From positions 2,418,001 to 2,482,000 of the forward strand of contig NZ_CP139873.1 in NCBI RefSeq assembly GCF_034422975.1: a stretch of 64,000 nucleotides of DNA, given 5' to 3'. The notes beneath the pieces are model-generated. The model saw only the letters and a program-made list of their open reading frames with translations. It was not told where the DNA came from and did not search any database. Positions 8,679 to 18,007 of this stretch are shown here, in pieces; the stretch's first letter is position 1; every line of letters begins with the position of its first letter. The translations under genes and the position numbers were made by a program. Source of the DNA: Idiomarina sp. PL1-037 (GTDB lineage Bacteria; Pseudomonadota; Gammaproteobacteria; Enterobacterales; Alteromonadaceae).

Positions 8679-9638
8679 ATGACACATAAACTCTGTGCTG
8701 TTGTCTGGTTACTCTTTGTCATCCCCTCTGCCGCGTACAGCCAAAATTTCTTCCAGCTTAACGAAACCGATAACGATCAACTCGCTTTTTCTTATCAGTG
8801 GCGTGATTTCGATGACCGTCAACAGTCATTCAGTTTCCTGGTCGATAAAAAAGACTTCCTACAGCCACTAAAACGTTATCGCGGGTTTAATCTTGAACGC
8901 AGTCAGCGTGAACTGGCACACCAGCTCAACCGTTACATTAAGCAACAGCAGTGGCAAGGCATTCAGGCTCGTTTAACGCCGCGCCAGCAGTCCGTTGAAT
9001 TGGTTACGGCCAATGCCCGAACAGCACAAAAACAGCAACAGCTTAACGAGTACAAAAAGCGTTTACGTGACTATTACCATGAGCGCTGGGACGACTATCT
9101 TGATGCGAACTTCTACCGCCAATTGAGTTTGCCTCCGGGAGAGCAGGGCATTATCCCTGATCATCCGGCGATAGCCAGTGAGGTGACCCCAACGCTGAAG
9201 CCCTTAATACAAGCTATTGGTGAGCAGTTAGGCACAAATACACAACGTAATTACATCAACTATATCGCCAGCTTTATTCAGCAAATACCGTACAACGATT
9301 TAAACAGCAAACTGGATAGCCGGGGCGATGGCTTTGTCCCACCGAACCAATTGCTTTATTACAATCAGGGGGACTGCGACAGCAAGGTCACTTTAATGAC
9401 CTCTTTGATAAAGCAAATTATCGAAACGCCCAAAATGGCCATTATTTATTTGCCTGAGCACGCAGTTTTTGGCATTGCCATTAGTCGGCAGCCCGGAGAT
9501 ACCACCGTTAAACACAAAGGCAATAACTACGTACTGGTCGATGTGACTGGCCCCGCGGCAATGCCGATGGGCCAGGTTGGCGAAGAAACTAAATTTCAGG
9601 TCGAAACCCAGCAGTACACCGTGGTACCGCTGAATTAG
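8679..9638 (+). CDS. Exported transglutaminase-like (papain-fold) protein
   Basis: Product of 319 residues with an N-terminal signal peptide (hydrophobic 5-18, likely cleavage after AAYS at 21), so periplasmic or secreted. A Cys-His-Asp arrangement typical of bacterial transglutaminase-like domains is visible: NQGDCDSK with Cys233, LPEHAVFG with His261 and LVDVTGP with Asp288. In this fold such residues form a cysteine-protease-like triad; the substrate is unknown. Residues 70-190 are rich in Gln and Arg and probably helical. GGGAG precedes the ATG. The last base abuts the stop codon of the convergent phoH-like gene with no space between them. Assignment to the fold is inference from the triad and its spacing. 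Confidence 0.7.
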   Translation: MTHKLCAVVWLLFVIPSAAYSQNFFQLNETDNDQLAFSYQWRDFDDRQQSFSFLVDKKDFLQPLKRYRGFNLERSQRELAHQLNRYIKQQQWQGIQARLTPRQQSVELVTANARTAQKQQQLNEYKKRLRDYYHERWDDYLDANFYRQLSLPPGEQGIIPDHPAIASEVTPTLKPLIQAIGEQLGTNTQRNYINYIASFIQQIPYNDLNSKLDSRGDGFVPPNQLLYYNQGDCDSKVTLMTSLIKQIIETPKMAIIYLPEHAVFGIAISRQPGDTTVKHKGNNYVLVDVTGPAAMPMGQVGEETKFQVETQQYTVVPLN

Positions 9639-11024
9639 TTACAGATGCTCTTCCGCAAACTGCGCCAGTGGACTACGCACTACACCGTTTAAGTTGATGG
9701 TCGCGCTGCCCGGATAGTCTTTAAACCGCTCAACAATGTAAGTCAGCCCTGAGGTAACGGCAGTTAAATAGTAACTATCAATTTGTGCCAGGTTACCCGA
9801 AACTACTAATTTAGTGTTCTCGCCACAGCGGGTAATAAGCGTTTTTAGCTGAGACGCGGTTAAATTCTGAGCTTCATCCAAAATGACAATCGCGTTTTGT
9901 ATGCTGCGCCCGCGCATAAAGTTCAGTGACTTAAACTGAATATTCGCCTTTTTCATAATGTAGTTCAGACTCGACTCCATGCTTTCATCCTGCTTATGCA
10001 AAGCTTCCAGCGAATCAGTTATAGCCGACAGCCAGGGCGCCATTTTTTCTTCTTCGGTACCAGGCAAGTAACCAATAGACTCGGCAATTTCGGGTGTATT
10101 GCGGGTAACGATAATTTTTTCATAAATGCCCTGCTCCACCACCATTTGCAGCGCTGCTGAAAGCGCAAGAAATGTCTTCCCGCTGCCGGCAGGTCCGGTA
10201 AGAGTCACCATGTCCATGCTGGTATCCAGTAAAGCGTGCAATGCCATAGCCTGATAAATATTCTTAGGGTGAACCCCCCAGGCTCCGTAAGACATCATTC
10301 GTTCTACGCCTAAATCCATCAGCGTTACAGTTTCACTGTCGTATTCTTCTACCCGCGCCGCAAAATTATTGGTTGAGTCAATAATGTATTCATTAGCAAA
10401 AACCTGAGGCAGCAGTTCGCGGCTAACCGTATGGTAGGCATCACGACCTTCCTGTTGCGTTTGCACTTCACCCACCTGCGACCAGAAGTCGCCTTCAAAC
10501 TTATAAAACCCTTTGGTCAGCAAGCGAATGTCATCAATAAGCTGGTCGGTACGATAATCTTCAACATACTTCATACCGGCGCCTTTGGCCTTCAGGCGCA
10601 TATTGATGTCCTTGGTTACCAGTACGACACCAGCGGGGGCTCGCTCCCGCTGAATTTCCAGTGCAGCCTGAATAATGCGGTGGTCGTTTTCTGCCAGAGA
10701 CAATACCGACTCTGTTTGCTCCAGCTGATAGTCAGGAAAAATGGCCAGGGTTCCGTTCGCTGTGTGCTCGCCTTGCACCCGGTTTAACGGAACACCAGCA
10801 ACAATTTCTTCCGGTGTTGCCTCTTTCAGAACCTCCTCGAGCGAGCGAATGGCGACCCGCGCTTCGCGGCTCACATCTCTATTGCGGTCTTTGATATTGT
10901 CAAGCTCTTCCAGAACCACCATAGGGATAACCACGTTGTGTTCATCGAAGTTAAGAAAAGCGAGAGGGTCGTGCAGAAGAATATTGGTATCGAGGATAAA
11001 GAACTTGCCGGCGTTTGTTGTCAT
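9639..11024 (-). CDS. PIN domain-PhoH family ATPase (YlaK/PhoH2-like)
   Basis: Two-domain protein of 461 residues. The N-terminal PIN-like nuclease domain (about 6-150) begins FFILDTNILLHDP with the acidic Asp12. The C-terminal PhoH ATPase has Walker A GPAGSGKT (277-284) and Walker B VILDEAQN (380-387). Homologous PIN-PhoH proteins have been described as ATP-dependent RNA helicase/RNases; here that is inference. It is cytosolic. It is a single-gene unit, divergent from rapA, and its stop codon touches the end of the transglutaminase-like gene. It is distinct from the shorter PhoH/YbeZ, which lacks the PIN domain. Confidence 0.9.
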   Translation of the reverse strand: MTTNAGKFFILDTNILLHDPLAFLNFDEHNVVIPMVVLEELDNIKDRNRDVSREARVAIRSLEEVLKEATPEEIVAGVPLNRVQGEHTANGTLAIFPDYQLEQTESVLSLAENDHRIIQAALEIQRERAPAGVVLVTKDINMRLKAKGAGMKYVEDYRTDQLIDDIRLLTKGFYKFEGDFWSQVGEVQTQQEGRDAYHTVSRELLPQVFANEYIIDSTNNFAARVEEYDSETVTLMDLGVERMMSYGAWGVHPKNIYQAMALHALLDTSMDMVTLTGPAGSGKTFLALSAALQMVVEQGIYEKIIVTRNTPEIAESIGYLPGTEEEKMAPWLSAITDSLEALHKQDESMESSLNYIMKKANIQFKSLNFMRGRSIQNAIVILDEAQNLTASQLKTLITRCGENTKLVVSGNLAQIDSYYLTAVTSGLTYIVERFKDYPGSATINLNGVVRSPLAQFAEEHL

Positions 11025-11173
11025 TAGCGCGTACCTTTGCTTGTGATTATTCTTTTCTTACAGCTTAGCCCAAAATTCATGACACAACGGTTACAGAAAT
11101 AAATTTTTCCTCGGAATTGGCGAGCGAATTAAGTACCATTGCGGCCTTGGAAAATGGCGCGCGGGAGTGTGTA

Positions 11174-13834
11174 GTGAGCGAGTTTAGAGTTGGACAACGT
11201 TACCTTAGTGAAACTGAAACCGAATTAGGGCTAGGCATGATCACCCAAGCTGAAGGTCGTCACTTAACCGTGATGTTCCCAGCAACCGGTGAAGTGCGGC
11301 TGTACTCTGCTCAGGAAGCCCCTCTTGCCCGTTATCAGCTTCAGGTACAGCAACAGGGTAAACACGCCGAAGGCTGGAGCTTCACAATTCAGGAGTTGAC
11401 AGAGTCGCAGGGCATTGTGACCTACCATGGTTTACGCGATGACAGTCAGGAGTCGGTAGTGGTTCCGGAAACCCAGTTATCGCATCAGGTGGACAGTAAC
11501 CCCGCGTTGACTCGTTTACTGGCTGGTCAGGCCGACCGCCTGGATATGTATCAGTTGCGCTGCGAAGCCAGTGAACATCTGGCGCATCATCAGGCCAGCG
11601 AGGTTGCGGGTTTATTAGGTGTTCGTACTCATTTGCTGCCGCACCAGTTGTATATTGCAAAAACCGTTGCCGACCGTTACCACCCACGAGTGCTTTTAGC
11701 CGATGAAGTGGGCTTAGGAAAAACCATTGAAGCCGGCATGATCATCAAGCGCCGCCTGAATACCGGCCGCTCGCAGAGAGTGTTAATTGTGGTACCGGAA
11801 TCGTTAATGCATCAGTGGCTGGTTGAGTTACGCCGCCGCTTTGCGCTGAACTTTACTCTGTTTGATGATGAGCGTTGCGAACAAGCGGAAGCCGACAGTG
11901 AAAATCCGTTTTTGACTGAACAGCACATTATTATCAGTAGCCGCTTTATGCACGAGTCGCGCTGGAGTCAGGCGTTGCTTGAAGCGGAATTCGATCTGCT
12001 GATTATTGACGAAGCACACCATTTACAGCCAGAGGCGCCGGAATTTAGTTCGGTTAAAAACCTTTGTGAAGCGGTGCCCGGCTTGTTGCTGTTAACGGCA
12101 ACCCCGGAGCAAGAAGGTGCCGAAGGCCACTTCCAGCGACTGCAGCTGCTGGACCCGGACAGGTTCTCTGACTTTGCCAGTTTCCAGAAAGAGCAAACCC
12201 AGTACAAAGAATTAGCAGAACAGGCCGAATCAGTTACTGACCCGGCAGAACTCGACGATCTGTTGGATAAACATGGTACCGGCCGCGTTATGTTCCGTAA
12301 CCGCAGGGCCGATATTGGCGGCTTTCCTGAACGCCATTTTCATCCGGTAAAACTGGATGAATGCGAACCCGATGAAGACATGCCCTGGTGGATGGAAGAT
12401 CCGCGCATTGACTGGCTATTGAATCACATTAAACAAAACCGCTCGGAAAAAGCACTGCTGATATGCAAAACGGCAGAGCAGGTTCTGGATTTATCCGAAG
12501 CCCTGCGGGTATTGGCGGGCGTGCAGGCGGCAACCTTCCATGAGGGCATGACGCTGACCGAACGAGACCGTTCTGCCGCCTTTTTTGCCAGCGAAGAAGA
12601 CGGTAGCCCTATTCTGCTGTGCTCAGAAATTGGCAGTGAAGGCCGCAACTTCCAGTTTGTACACCAACTTATTTTATTCGACTTGCCGAGCAACCCGGAC
12701 TTACTGGAGCAACGCATTGGCCGCCTAGACCGCATTGGTCAGCAGCAGAATATTGATATTTATCTGCCTTACTGCAAAGGTTCGCCAGAAGCTATATTGC
12801 TACCCTGGTACGAGCAGGGTATGAACGCTTTCTCTCAGTGTAATGCGATAGGTCGTAAACTGTACGATGCTTTTGGCACGGACATTGAGCAGGCTATTGC
12901 TGAGCAAAAGCCACTCAGTGACGAGCTCCTGGAGCAGACGAAAGAACTGCACAAAATCTGGCTGGAGCGCAACCGTGAAGGGCAGGACAAGTTACAGGCA
13001 CTAAACGCCTGTCGTCCTGAAGCCGCTGAAAAAATTATAGAGCAAATTGATAGCGACAGCGATACCGACACCCTGGCCGACTTTATGATTGCCTTCTTTG
13101 ACCGCTTTGGTGTGAATAACGAAGTGCTGGATGAAGAGCGCTGGTTTATTCGCCCTGGCGAGCATATGCGGGTCGGCAGTCTGCCGGGACTGCCGGATGA
13201 TGGCATTACCATAACCTTTGACAGAGTCACCGCACTGAACTTTGAAGATACTGACTTCCTTAGCTGGGATCATCCCATGGTGCAGGCAGCGCTTGAACTG
13301 CTGACTGCGGATGACTTTGGCAGCACCTGCGTTGCTGAGCTCAAGAACCCGGCGATTCCGGCCGGCAGTTGGTTCCTCGAGCTGGATTTTGCCAGCATAG
13401 TACCGGCACCTAAAGCCGCGGCGTTACAGGAGTTCTGCCCATTACAAAGTTTACGCCTGCTGTTTAATGGTCAGGGGCAGGAGCTGTCCGCTAAAGTGTC
13501 GCGCGAGCTGCTGGACCAACAATCCAGCTTTATTGACAAGAAAACCGCACGGCAGATATTGCGTCAGTTACGTGACCCGGCACAAAAAATTATTCAGTCT
13601 GGCCAGCAACAGGCTCGCGAGTGGCAGCAAAAGCAACTGGGTGAGGTGAAGAAAACTGCACTGGCTGCATTGCAACACGAACGTACGCGCCTGCTCGAGT
13701 TACAGAAGAAAAACCCCTCGGTACGCAGCAGTGAAATAGAGGCTATAAACTGGCGCGAAGAACAAATTACGGCGGCTCTGAAAAGCCCGCAGTTATCGCT
13801 TCAGGCAGTGCGTATTCTGGTGAATAACCATTAA
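11174..13834 (+). CDS. rapA: RNA polymerase-associated ATPase RapA
   Basis: SWI2/SNF2 ATPase that binds RNA polymerase and recycles stalled post-termination complexes. I start it at GTG 11174, preceded by GGGAG with 6-base spacing. This gives 886 residues beginning (V)SEFRVGQRYLSETE, which aligns with the E. coli N-terminus; a TTG at 11117 would add 19 residues without homology or Shine-Dalgarno. Motifs in order: LLADEVGLGKTIEAG (motif I), DEAHH (II), LTATPEQ (III), FHEGM, SEIGSEGRNFQF (V) and RIGRLDRIGQ (VI). It is about 80 residues shorter than E. coli RapA, mostly because of a smaller insert between the two helicase lobes. rluA overlaps its stop codon. Confidence 0.95.
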   Translation: MSEFRVGQRYLSETETELGLGMITQAEGRHLTVMFPATGEVRLYSAQEAPLARYQLQVQQQGKHAEGWSFTIQELTESQGIVTYHGLRDDSQESVVVPETQLSHQVDSNPALTRLLAGQADRLDMYQLRCEASEHLAHHQASEVAGLLGVRTHLLPHQLYIAKTVADRYHPRVLLADEVGLGKTIEAGMIIKRRLNTGRSQRVLIVVPESLMHQWLVELRRRFALNFTLFDDERCEQAEADSENPFLTEQHIIISSRFMHESRWSQALLEAEFDLLIIDEAHHLQPEAPEFSSVKNLCEAVPGLLLLTATPEQEGAEGHFQRLQLLDPDRFSDFASFQKEQTQYKELAEQAESVTDPAELDDLLDKHGTGRVMFRNRRADIGGFPERHFHPVKLDECEPDEDMPWWMEDPRIDWLLNHIKQNRSEKALLICKTAEQVLDLSEALRVLAGVQAATFHEGMTLTERDRSAAFFASEEDGSPILLCSEIGSEGRNFQFVHQLILFDLPSNPDLLEQRIGRLDRIGQQQNIDIYLPYCKGSPEAILLPWYEQGMNAFSQCNAIGRKLYDAFGTDIEQAIAEQKPLSDELLEQTKELHKIWLERNREGQDKLQALNACRPEAAEKIIEQIDSDSDTDTLADFMIAFFDRFGVNNEVLDEERWFIRPGEHMRVGSLPGLPDDGITITFDRVTALNFEDTDFLSWDHPMVQAALELLTADDFGSTCVAELKNPAIPAGSWFLELDFASIVPAPKAAALQEFCPLQSLRLLFNGQGQELSAKVSRELLDQQSSFIDKKTARQILRQLRDPAQKIIQSGQQQAREWQQKQLGEVKKTALAALQHERTRLLELQKKNPSVRSSEIEAINWREEQITAALKSPQLSLQAVRILVNNH

Positions 13835-14490
13835 TGACTCTGCTCCATTATCAGCCGCCGACAACGCCATTTCTTCAGGTTATTTATGAGGACAACCAGT
13901 TGTTGGTGGTTGATAAACAAAGCGGGCTACTCAGTGTTCCAGGGAAGCGACCAGAGCATAAAGACTCGATTTATACCCGAGTACAGCGCGTACATCCGGA
14001 AATAAGAGTGGTCCACCGGCTGGATATGGCAACTTCCGGAGTTCTTTTACTGGCAAAAACCAAAGCCGCGCAAAGCCACCTGAACCGGCAATTTCAGAAT
14101 CGCACAACTCGTAAAAGGTATATTGCCCGGGTTTGGGGTAAACCACCCGCGCCACAAGGAGAAATAGAGTTGCCGTTGTCCTGCGACTGGCCCAACCGCC
14201 CCCGCCAGCACATGGACTTTTTCACCGGTAAACCCAGCACGACCTTCTATCGGGTGACGAATTTTGACAACGGTTGCAGCCGCGTTGAGCTGACACCTCA
14301 TACCGGACGCTCACATCAGCTTAGAGTTCATATGCAGGCCATTGGCTGCCCGATACTAGGCGATAAATTTTATGCGCACAGCGAAGCATTCTCTGCCGCT
14401 GAGCGCTTATTGCTGCACGCTGAAGACCTTTGCGTAACACACCCACAAACTGAACAGCCTATAGCCTTTCATAGCCCGGTTCCGTTTTAA
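13834..14490 (+). CDS. rluA: 23S rRNA/tRNA pseudouridine synthase RluA
   Basis: Converts uridine to pseudouridine; E. coli RluA acts on 23S rRNA U746 and on U32 of several tRNAs. The 218 residues hold the RluA-family catalytic block HRLDMATSG, with the nucleophile at Asp64, the same position as in E. coli RluA. LSCDWPNRPRQ and HTGRSHQLRVHM further downstream also match RluA closely, rather than RluC or RluD. The ATG overlaps the rapA stop codon (TAATG), indicating translational coupling, and the same adjacency is known in other gammaproteobacteria. Confidence 0.95.
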   Translation: MTLLHYQPPTTPFLQVIYEDNQLLVVDKQSGLLSVPGKRPEHKDSIYTRVQRVHPEIRVVHRLDMATSGVLLLAKTKAAQSHLNRQFQNRTTRKRYIARVWGKPPAPQGEIELPLSCDWPNRPRQHMDFFTGKPSTTFYRVTNFDNGCSRVELTPHTGRSHQLRVHMQAIGCPILGDKFYAHSEAFSAAERLLLHAEDLCVTHPQTEQPIAFHSPVPF

Positions 14491-14534
14491 TACTTTGCAC
14501 TCAAGCTAGCGCCGCTTCAGCCGATACAAGCTTC

Positions 14535-15320
14535 ATGAAGCGCTATCTATTAATGCTACTGATGGTTGTTTTTATCAGCCCCGCAGTAAGCCAGGACGAC
14601 CTAGAACGTTATTTGCCGCAAGACCAACTCCATTGGTTGACCGGAGATGACGACGAGCGCTATTTGGCGTTAAAAAAAGAATACTTACAGGCCTTTGAAC
14701 GCGGACAAATGGTGCTTTTACCAGATTGGTACTACCATCCACTGCAGTCTTTTTATATTCGTCCGATTTATGAAAACGCACCGGATTTTGGCTGGACCAC
14801 CTGGGCTTTAACCCCGCCTGACCATGACATACGCACAGACAATTTGCAGACACCTGCTACGACAACGCATTTCCCTGAGGCTGCGGACGAAGAGGTATTT
14901 ACGCCACCAGTTAATGCCTTACAGCAGCGCATGACTCTGCTGCTGGACGAGACACTGGATCGCCCGGGCTTTTCGGTATGGGTCGTGGAAGGAATTACCG
15001 CTGACATCACCCTGCGTCTGCTGGAAAGCGAGCCCTCAATAATGCCCGATGCCATTGTACTGGTTAATGCCTATGTACCGCAGTTCCAGTATAACCGCGC
15101 TCTTGCCGATCGCATCAGTCAGTCGCAGTTGCCGGTTCTTGATATTCGCAGCGCAGAGAGTAATCGCTGGGTGAGTGAACACTGGGCTTTGCGAAAAAAA
15201 CTGGCGAGTAAATACCAGCACCCAGCATACCGCCAGCGTCAGCTGGTTAATTCCGGTAACACCGGGCAAAGTGAATTAATCTCGACCATAAAAGGCTGGC
15301 TGGAATTTCACGGCTTTTAA
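14535..15320 (+). CDS. Exported protein, DUF3530-like
   Basis: Product of 261 residues with a signal peptide (MKRYLLMLLMVVFISPAVS, cleavage near residue 19). The segment MVLLPDWYYHP followed by GWTTWALTPPD, and later VVEGITADITLRLL and IVLVNAY, resemble an alpha/beta-hydrolase-like core as in the DUF3530 family of marine gammaproteobacteria. I see no clear GxSxG nucleophile: the corresponding turn reads VVEGITA, so hydrolase activity is doubtful. The ATG at 14535 has no obvious Shine-Dalgarno (TACAAGCTTC precedes it). It follows rluA by 44 bases and is convergent with djlA. Family assignment is from memory of the pattern and is tentative. Confidence 0.6.
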   Translation: MKRYLLMLLMVVFISPAVSQDDLERYLPQDQLHWLTGDDDERYLALKKEYLQAFERGQMVLLPDWYYHPLQSFYIRPIYENAPDFGWTTWALTPPDHDIRTDNLQTPATTTHFPEAADEEVFTPPVNALQQRMTLLLDETLDRPGFSVWVVEGITADITLRLLESEPSIMPDAIVLVNAYVPQFQYNRALADRISQSQLPVLDIRSAESNRWVSEHWALRKKLASKYQHPAYRQRQLVNSGNTGQSELISTIKGWLEFHGF

Positions 15321-15359
15321 TCTGTTCAGTTTTATCATTACTTTTTAACACCCGTTGTT

Positions 15360-16190
15360 CTAACGAATGTCGCGCTTTTCTTTGATTTTCTCATAAGCTG
15401 CCTGAATGTCCTGAGCACGTTGCTGAGCCTGTTTCATTACCTCTTCCGGTAACCCCTTAGAAGCCAGCTTGTCTGGATGATGCCGGGCCATTAGTTTACG
15501 GTACGCTTTCTTAATTTCGGCGTTACTGTTTTGAGCTGTGACGCCAAGCACTTCGTAAGCATTGTTTATTTCGTCCTGGCTGGTGGTTTTTCTCTGTTGC
15601 TGATGCTGCTGCCGGCGATGCTGATGAAAACGAAACGCCGCTTTTTCCATCATCAACCATTGGTCCAGCTGAAAACGAGTAAAGCCAAGATGTTTAGCCA
15701 CGTTAACCAAAACTTCATGCTCTGACTTTTCCAAAATGCCGTCATTTAACGCCAGGCCAATTAACTGCTCCATAAACAACTGAAGAACGTCGCGGTTACC
15801 GTAAAAGGAGGCACTAAAATCCTTCATGACTTGTTGCAAAGGAAACGTCGGTTCTTTCCCTTCGCGAAAAGCTTCCTGGGCTTCGCGGGTGGCGTCTGTA
15901 TTTAAATTCAAACGGCGCATTAGCTCCTGCGCCTGAGAAATGTCGTTAGTGGTAACTTTTCCTTTTGCCTTGGCAACGTGCCCCATTACCGCAAACAGTG
16001 TGTAAATAAAATTGGCGTCTCCGGCAGCTTGCTCTGCCCCATACAAAAAGCGCCCCCAGGCACCTTTTTGAGAAAAGTCCTGAGCCATTCCCCTGTCAAA
16101 CCAGTGACCAATTAGCGCACCTAGAATAGCCCCTGGCCATTTCATAAACGCAAAGCCAGCCAATGCGCCGACTACTTTTCCCCAAACCAT
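15360..16190 (-). CDS. djlA: Co-chaperone DjlA
   Basis: Membrane-anchored J-domain co-chaperone of DnaK. The 276 residues start with a Gly-rich membrane segment (about 3-30, with GALIGHWFDRG), followed by a TerB-like helical domain (about 50-175), a Gln/His-rich linker (about 190-205) and a C-terminal J domain with the essential HPD at 238-240 and the helix KAYRKLMARHHPDKL. The architecture is that of E. coli DjlA (271 residues). It is the last gene of amgK-murU-djlA; its ATG comes one base after the murU stop codon. E. coli djlA is likewise next to lptD. Confidence 0.96.
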   Translation of the reverse strand: MVWGKVVGALAGFAFMKWPGAILGALIGHWFDRGMAQDFSQKGAWGRFLYGAEQAAGDANFIYTLFAVMGHVAKAKGKVTTNDISQAQELMRRLNLNTDATREAQEAFREGKEPTFPLQQVMKDFSASFYGNRDVLQLFMEQLIGLALNDGILEKSEHEVLVNVAKHLGFTRFQLDQWLMMEKAAFRFHQHRRQQHQQQRKTTSQDEINNAYEVLGVTAQNSNAEIKKAYRKLMARHHPDKLASKGLPEEVMKQAQQRAQDIQAAYEKIKEKRDIR

Positions 16191-16191
16191 G

Positions 16192-16869
16192 TTATTTCTC
16201 CAACCGCTGGTTAAGTTGATGCAGGCGCTCCGGCGTACCTACGTCTGTCCAAAATCCACCCAGATGGCTTGCTGCCAGTTGCTTTTTATCTATTGCCCTG
16301 TCAAAAAACGGCTTTAATGGTTGCTTCCCTTCAGGGTATGGCGCCAGAAGTTCTTTGCGGTACAGGCCCACACCGGAAAAAGTTTTCGTTTGTTGGCCTT
16401 CTCTGATTTCATTGACCAACACCCCATGTTCAATGACAAAATCACCGTCTTGATGATGAACCGGGTTATCCACCATAACTAAATGCCCTAGTTGCTCTTC
16501 GTCTAAGCGCGTTGGTAAATCGCTGTAGTCCCAGTCGGTCCAGATATCGCCATTGATAACCCAAAACGGGTCATCTCCGAGTAAAGGCAAAGCTTTAATA
16601 ATACCGCCTGCGGTTTCAAGTCCGCCTTCAGGTTCCTTCGAAAAAGAAACCTGCAGACCCCACTGGCTGCCGTCCCCGACAAAATCTTCAATTTGCTCAC
16701 CATGCCAGGCGTGATTAATAACCACCTCATTAACACCTGCATTTGCCAGCTTTTCCAGGTGGTAACCTAGCAATGGTTTGCCCGCCACGGGTAACAAAGG
16801 CTTTGGTTGATTATCCGTTAACGGGCGCATTCGACTGCCCCGTCCGGCAGCTAAAATCATCGCTCTCAT
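16192..16869 (-). CDS. murU: N-acetylmuramate alpha-1-phosphate uridylyltransferase
   Basis: Nucleotidyltransferase that makes UDP-MurNAc from MurNAc 1-phosphate and UTP in the Pseudomonas-type cell-wall recycling route, which bypasses de novo UDP-MurNAc synthesis. The 225 residues begin MRAMILAAGRGSRMRPLTD, the sugar-phosphate nucleotidyltransferase signature, with KPLLPVAGKPLL next and the metal-binding VINGDIWTD around residue 107. The close match to Pseudomonas MurU and the coupling to amgK (4-base ATGA overlap) favour MurU over a glucose-1-phosphate thymidylyltransferase. It sits between amgK and djlA. Confidence 0.92.
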   Translation of the reverse strand: MRAMILAAGRGSRMRPLTDNQPKPLLPVAGKPLLGYHLEKLANAGVNEVVINHAWHGEQIEDFVGDGSQWGLQVSFSKEPEGGLETAGGIIKALPLLGDDPFWVINGDIWTDWDYSDLPTRLDEEQLGHLVMVDNPVHHQDGDFVIEHGVLVNEIREGQQTKTFSGVGLYRKELLAPYPEGKQPLKPFFDRAIDKKQLAASHLGGFWTDVGTPERLHQLNQRLEK

Positions 16870-17885
16870 AGGTTGTCCTTCCAGGCTGGGATAATGCGCT
16901 CACGCAACCAGCGGTTATAGTTTGAAAGCTGAGAGTAGTTAGCGCTTACTCGCTGCAAATAACCCAGAGTTCTTGGCACATCCTGTAAATAGCCAGGCTT
17001 GCGATCCCGGTGCGCCAAGCGGGCAAAGATACCTGCGGCTTTGGTGTGACGCTGCAGCCCCATCCAGTCAAACCAGTGTTGCCACTGCTGCGGCCCAACC
17101 TGCGCAGCTAAACAGTCAGACTGAATCAGTTGTTGCCTTAACCCTTCACTCAATTCGTTGACCAACTCTTGCGGCCACTCAATATAGCAGTCGCGTAGCA
17201 ACGACACCGCATCATAGGTCACCGGCCCCAGTACCGCGTCCTGAAAATCGATAATACCGATACGATCATCGTCCAGCAGCATTAAGTTGCGTGAATGAAA
17301 GTCGCGATGAACTCCCACCTGCGGTTGCTGCAATGCGTTCTCAATCATTTGCTGGCTAAACTGGTTCCAAATTTCATCGTCCCCGGCATGCCAGTCTAAA
17401 TTCAGGTGCTGTCTCAATAACCAGTCTTTAAATAACGACAGTTCGCGTTCCAGCAAAGCGGTATCGAAAGCCGGCAGTTCGCCCTGCTCAGTCCGGCGTA
17501 CCGACATAATGTCAGGCAGCGCGGCGAGTGCCTGCTGGTAATATTGCCGGGCATTACGCGGATGCAGTTTACTCAGCAACAGTATCTGGCCGAAATCGGA
17601 TTGCAGCATAAAACCCTGGTCTAAATCTGCCGCAATAACGTCTGGCACAGTAACCCCTGCTTCAGAATACGCTTGTGCAACAGCTAGAAAAGGCTTCATT
17701 GGCTCTTTTTCGGGAGGGCAATCGACCGCTATCAGGCTTTCCTGACCATTTGTTGCCCGAAAATAGCGACGGAAACTGGCATCACCGGATACAACTTCTA
17801 AAGTCGGCTGTGAAACACCTGTCTGGGCTTCACACCAAGCCTGCAGAGCCACTTCTCGTTTGTCTTCCAAAATATCCCTCACCAA
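16866..17885 (-). CDS. amgK: N-acetylmuramate/N-acetylglucosamine 1-kinase AmgK
   Basis: Anomeric sugar kinase of the aminoglycoside phosphotransferase fold that phosphorylates MurNAc and GlcNAc at C1, feeding MurU. About 339 residues; SGDASFRRYFR near residue 34 marks the nucleotide-binding lobe, and VHRDFHSRNLML with IIDFQDAVLGP are the catalytic and metal-binding loops. The start is uncertain: TTG 17885, GTG 17882 and an internal TTG are all possible, and the Shine-Dalgarno evidence is weak. It is the first gene of amgK-murU-djlA and is divergent from lptD, as in Pseudomonas. The pathway gives a known route to fosfomycin tolerance in other species. Confidence 0.92.
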   Translation of the reverse strand: MVRDILEDKREVALQAWCEAQTGVSQPTLEVVSGDASFRRYFRATNGQESLIAVDCPPEKEPMKPFLAVAQAYSEAGVTVPDVIAADLDQGFMLQSDFGQILLLSKLHPRNARQYYQQALAALPDIMSVRRTEQGELPAFDTALLERELSLFKDWLLRQHLNLDWHAGDDEIWNQFSQQMIENALQQPQVGVHRDFHSRNLMLLDDDRIGIIDFQDAVLGPVTYDAVSLLRDCYIEWPQELVNELSEGLRQQLIQSDCLAAQVGPQQWQHWFDWMGLQRHTKAAGIFARLAHRDRKPGYLQDVPRTLGYLQRVSANYSQLSNYNRWLRERIIPAWKDNL

Positions 17886-18007
17886 ATTTGTTGCATAGCC
17901 TTAAAACTAGCAGTGTACCAAATAGCGAAACAAACAAAATTGCTTTATTATACTCCCGCGCTGCAAAACAGAATAAATGCATTTTACAACAACGACGGAA
18001 GATTAAA

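Noticed and set aside
14491..14534. Terminator after rluA
   Set aside because: No stem of useful length and no T-run; the two genes may be co-transcribed.
15321..15359. Terminator between the DUF3530-like gene and djlA
   Set aside because: AACACCCGTTGTT gives only a 4- to 5-bp AT-rich stem without a clear T-run, so I do not annotate it.
17675..18007. N-terminal extension of lptD
   Set aside because: It overlaps the divergent amgK gene, lacks homology, and the signal peptide starts at TTG 18008.
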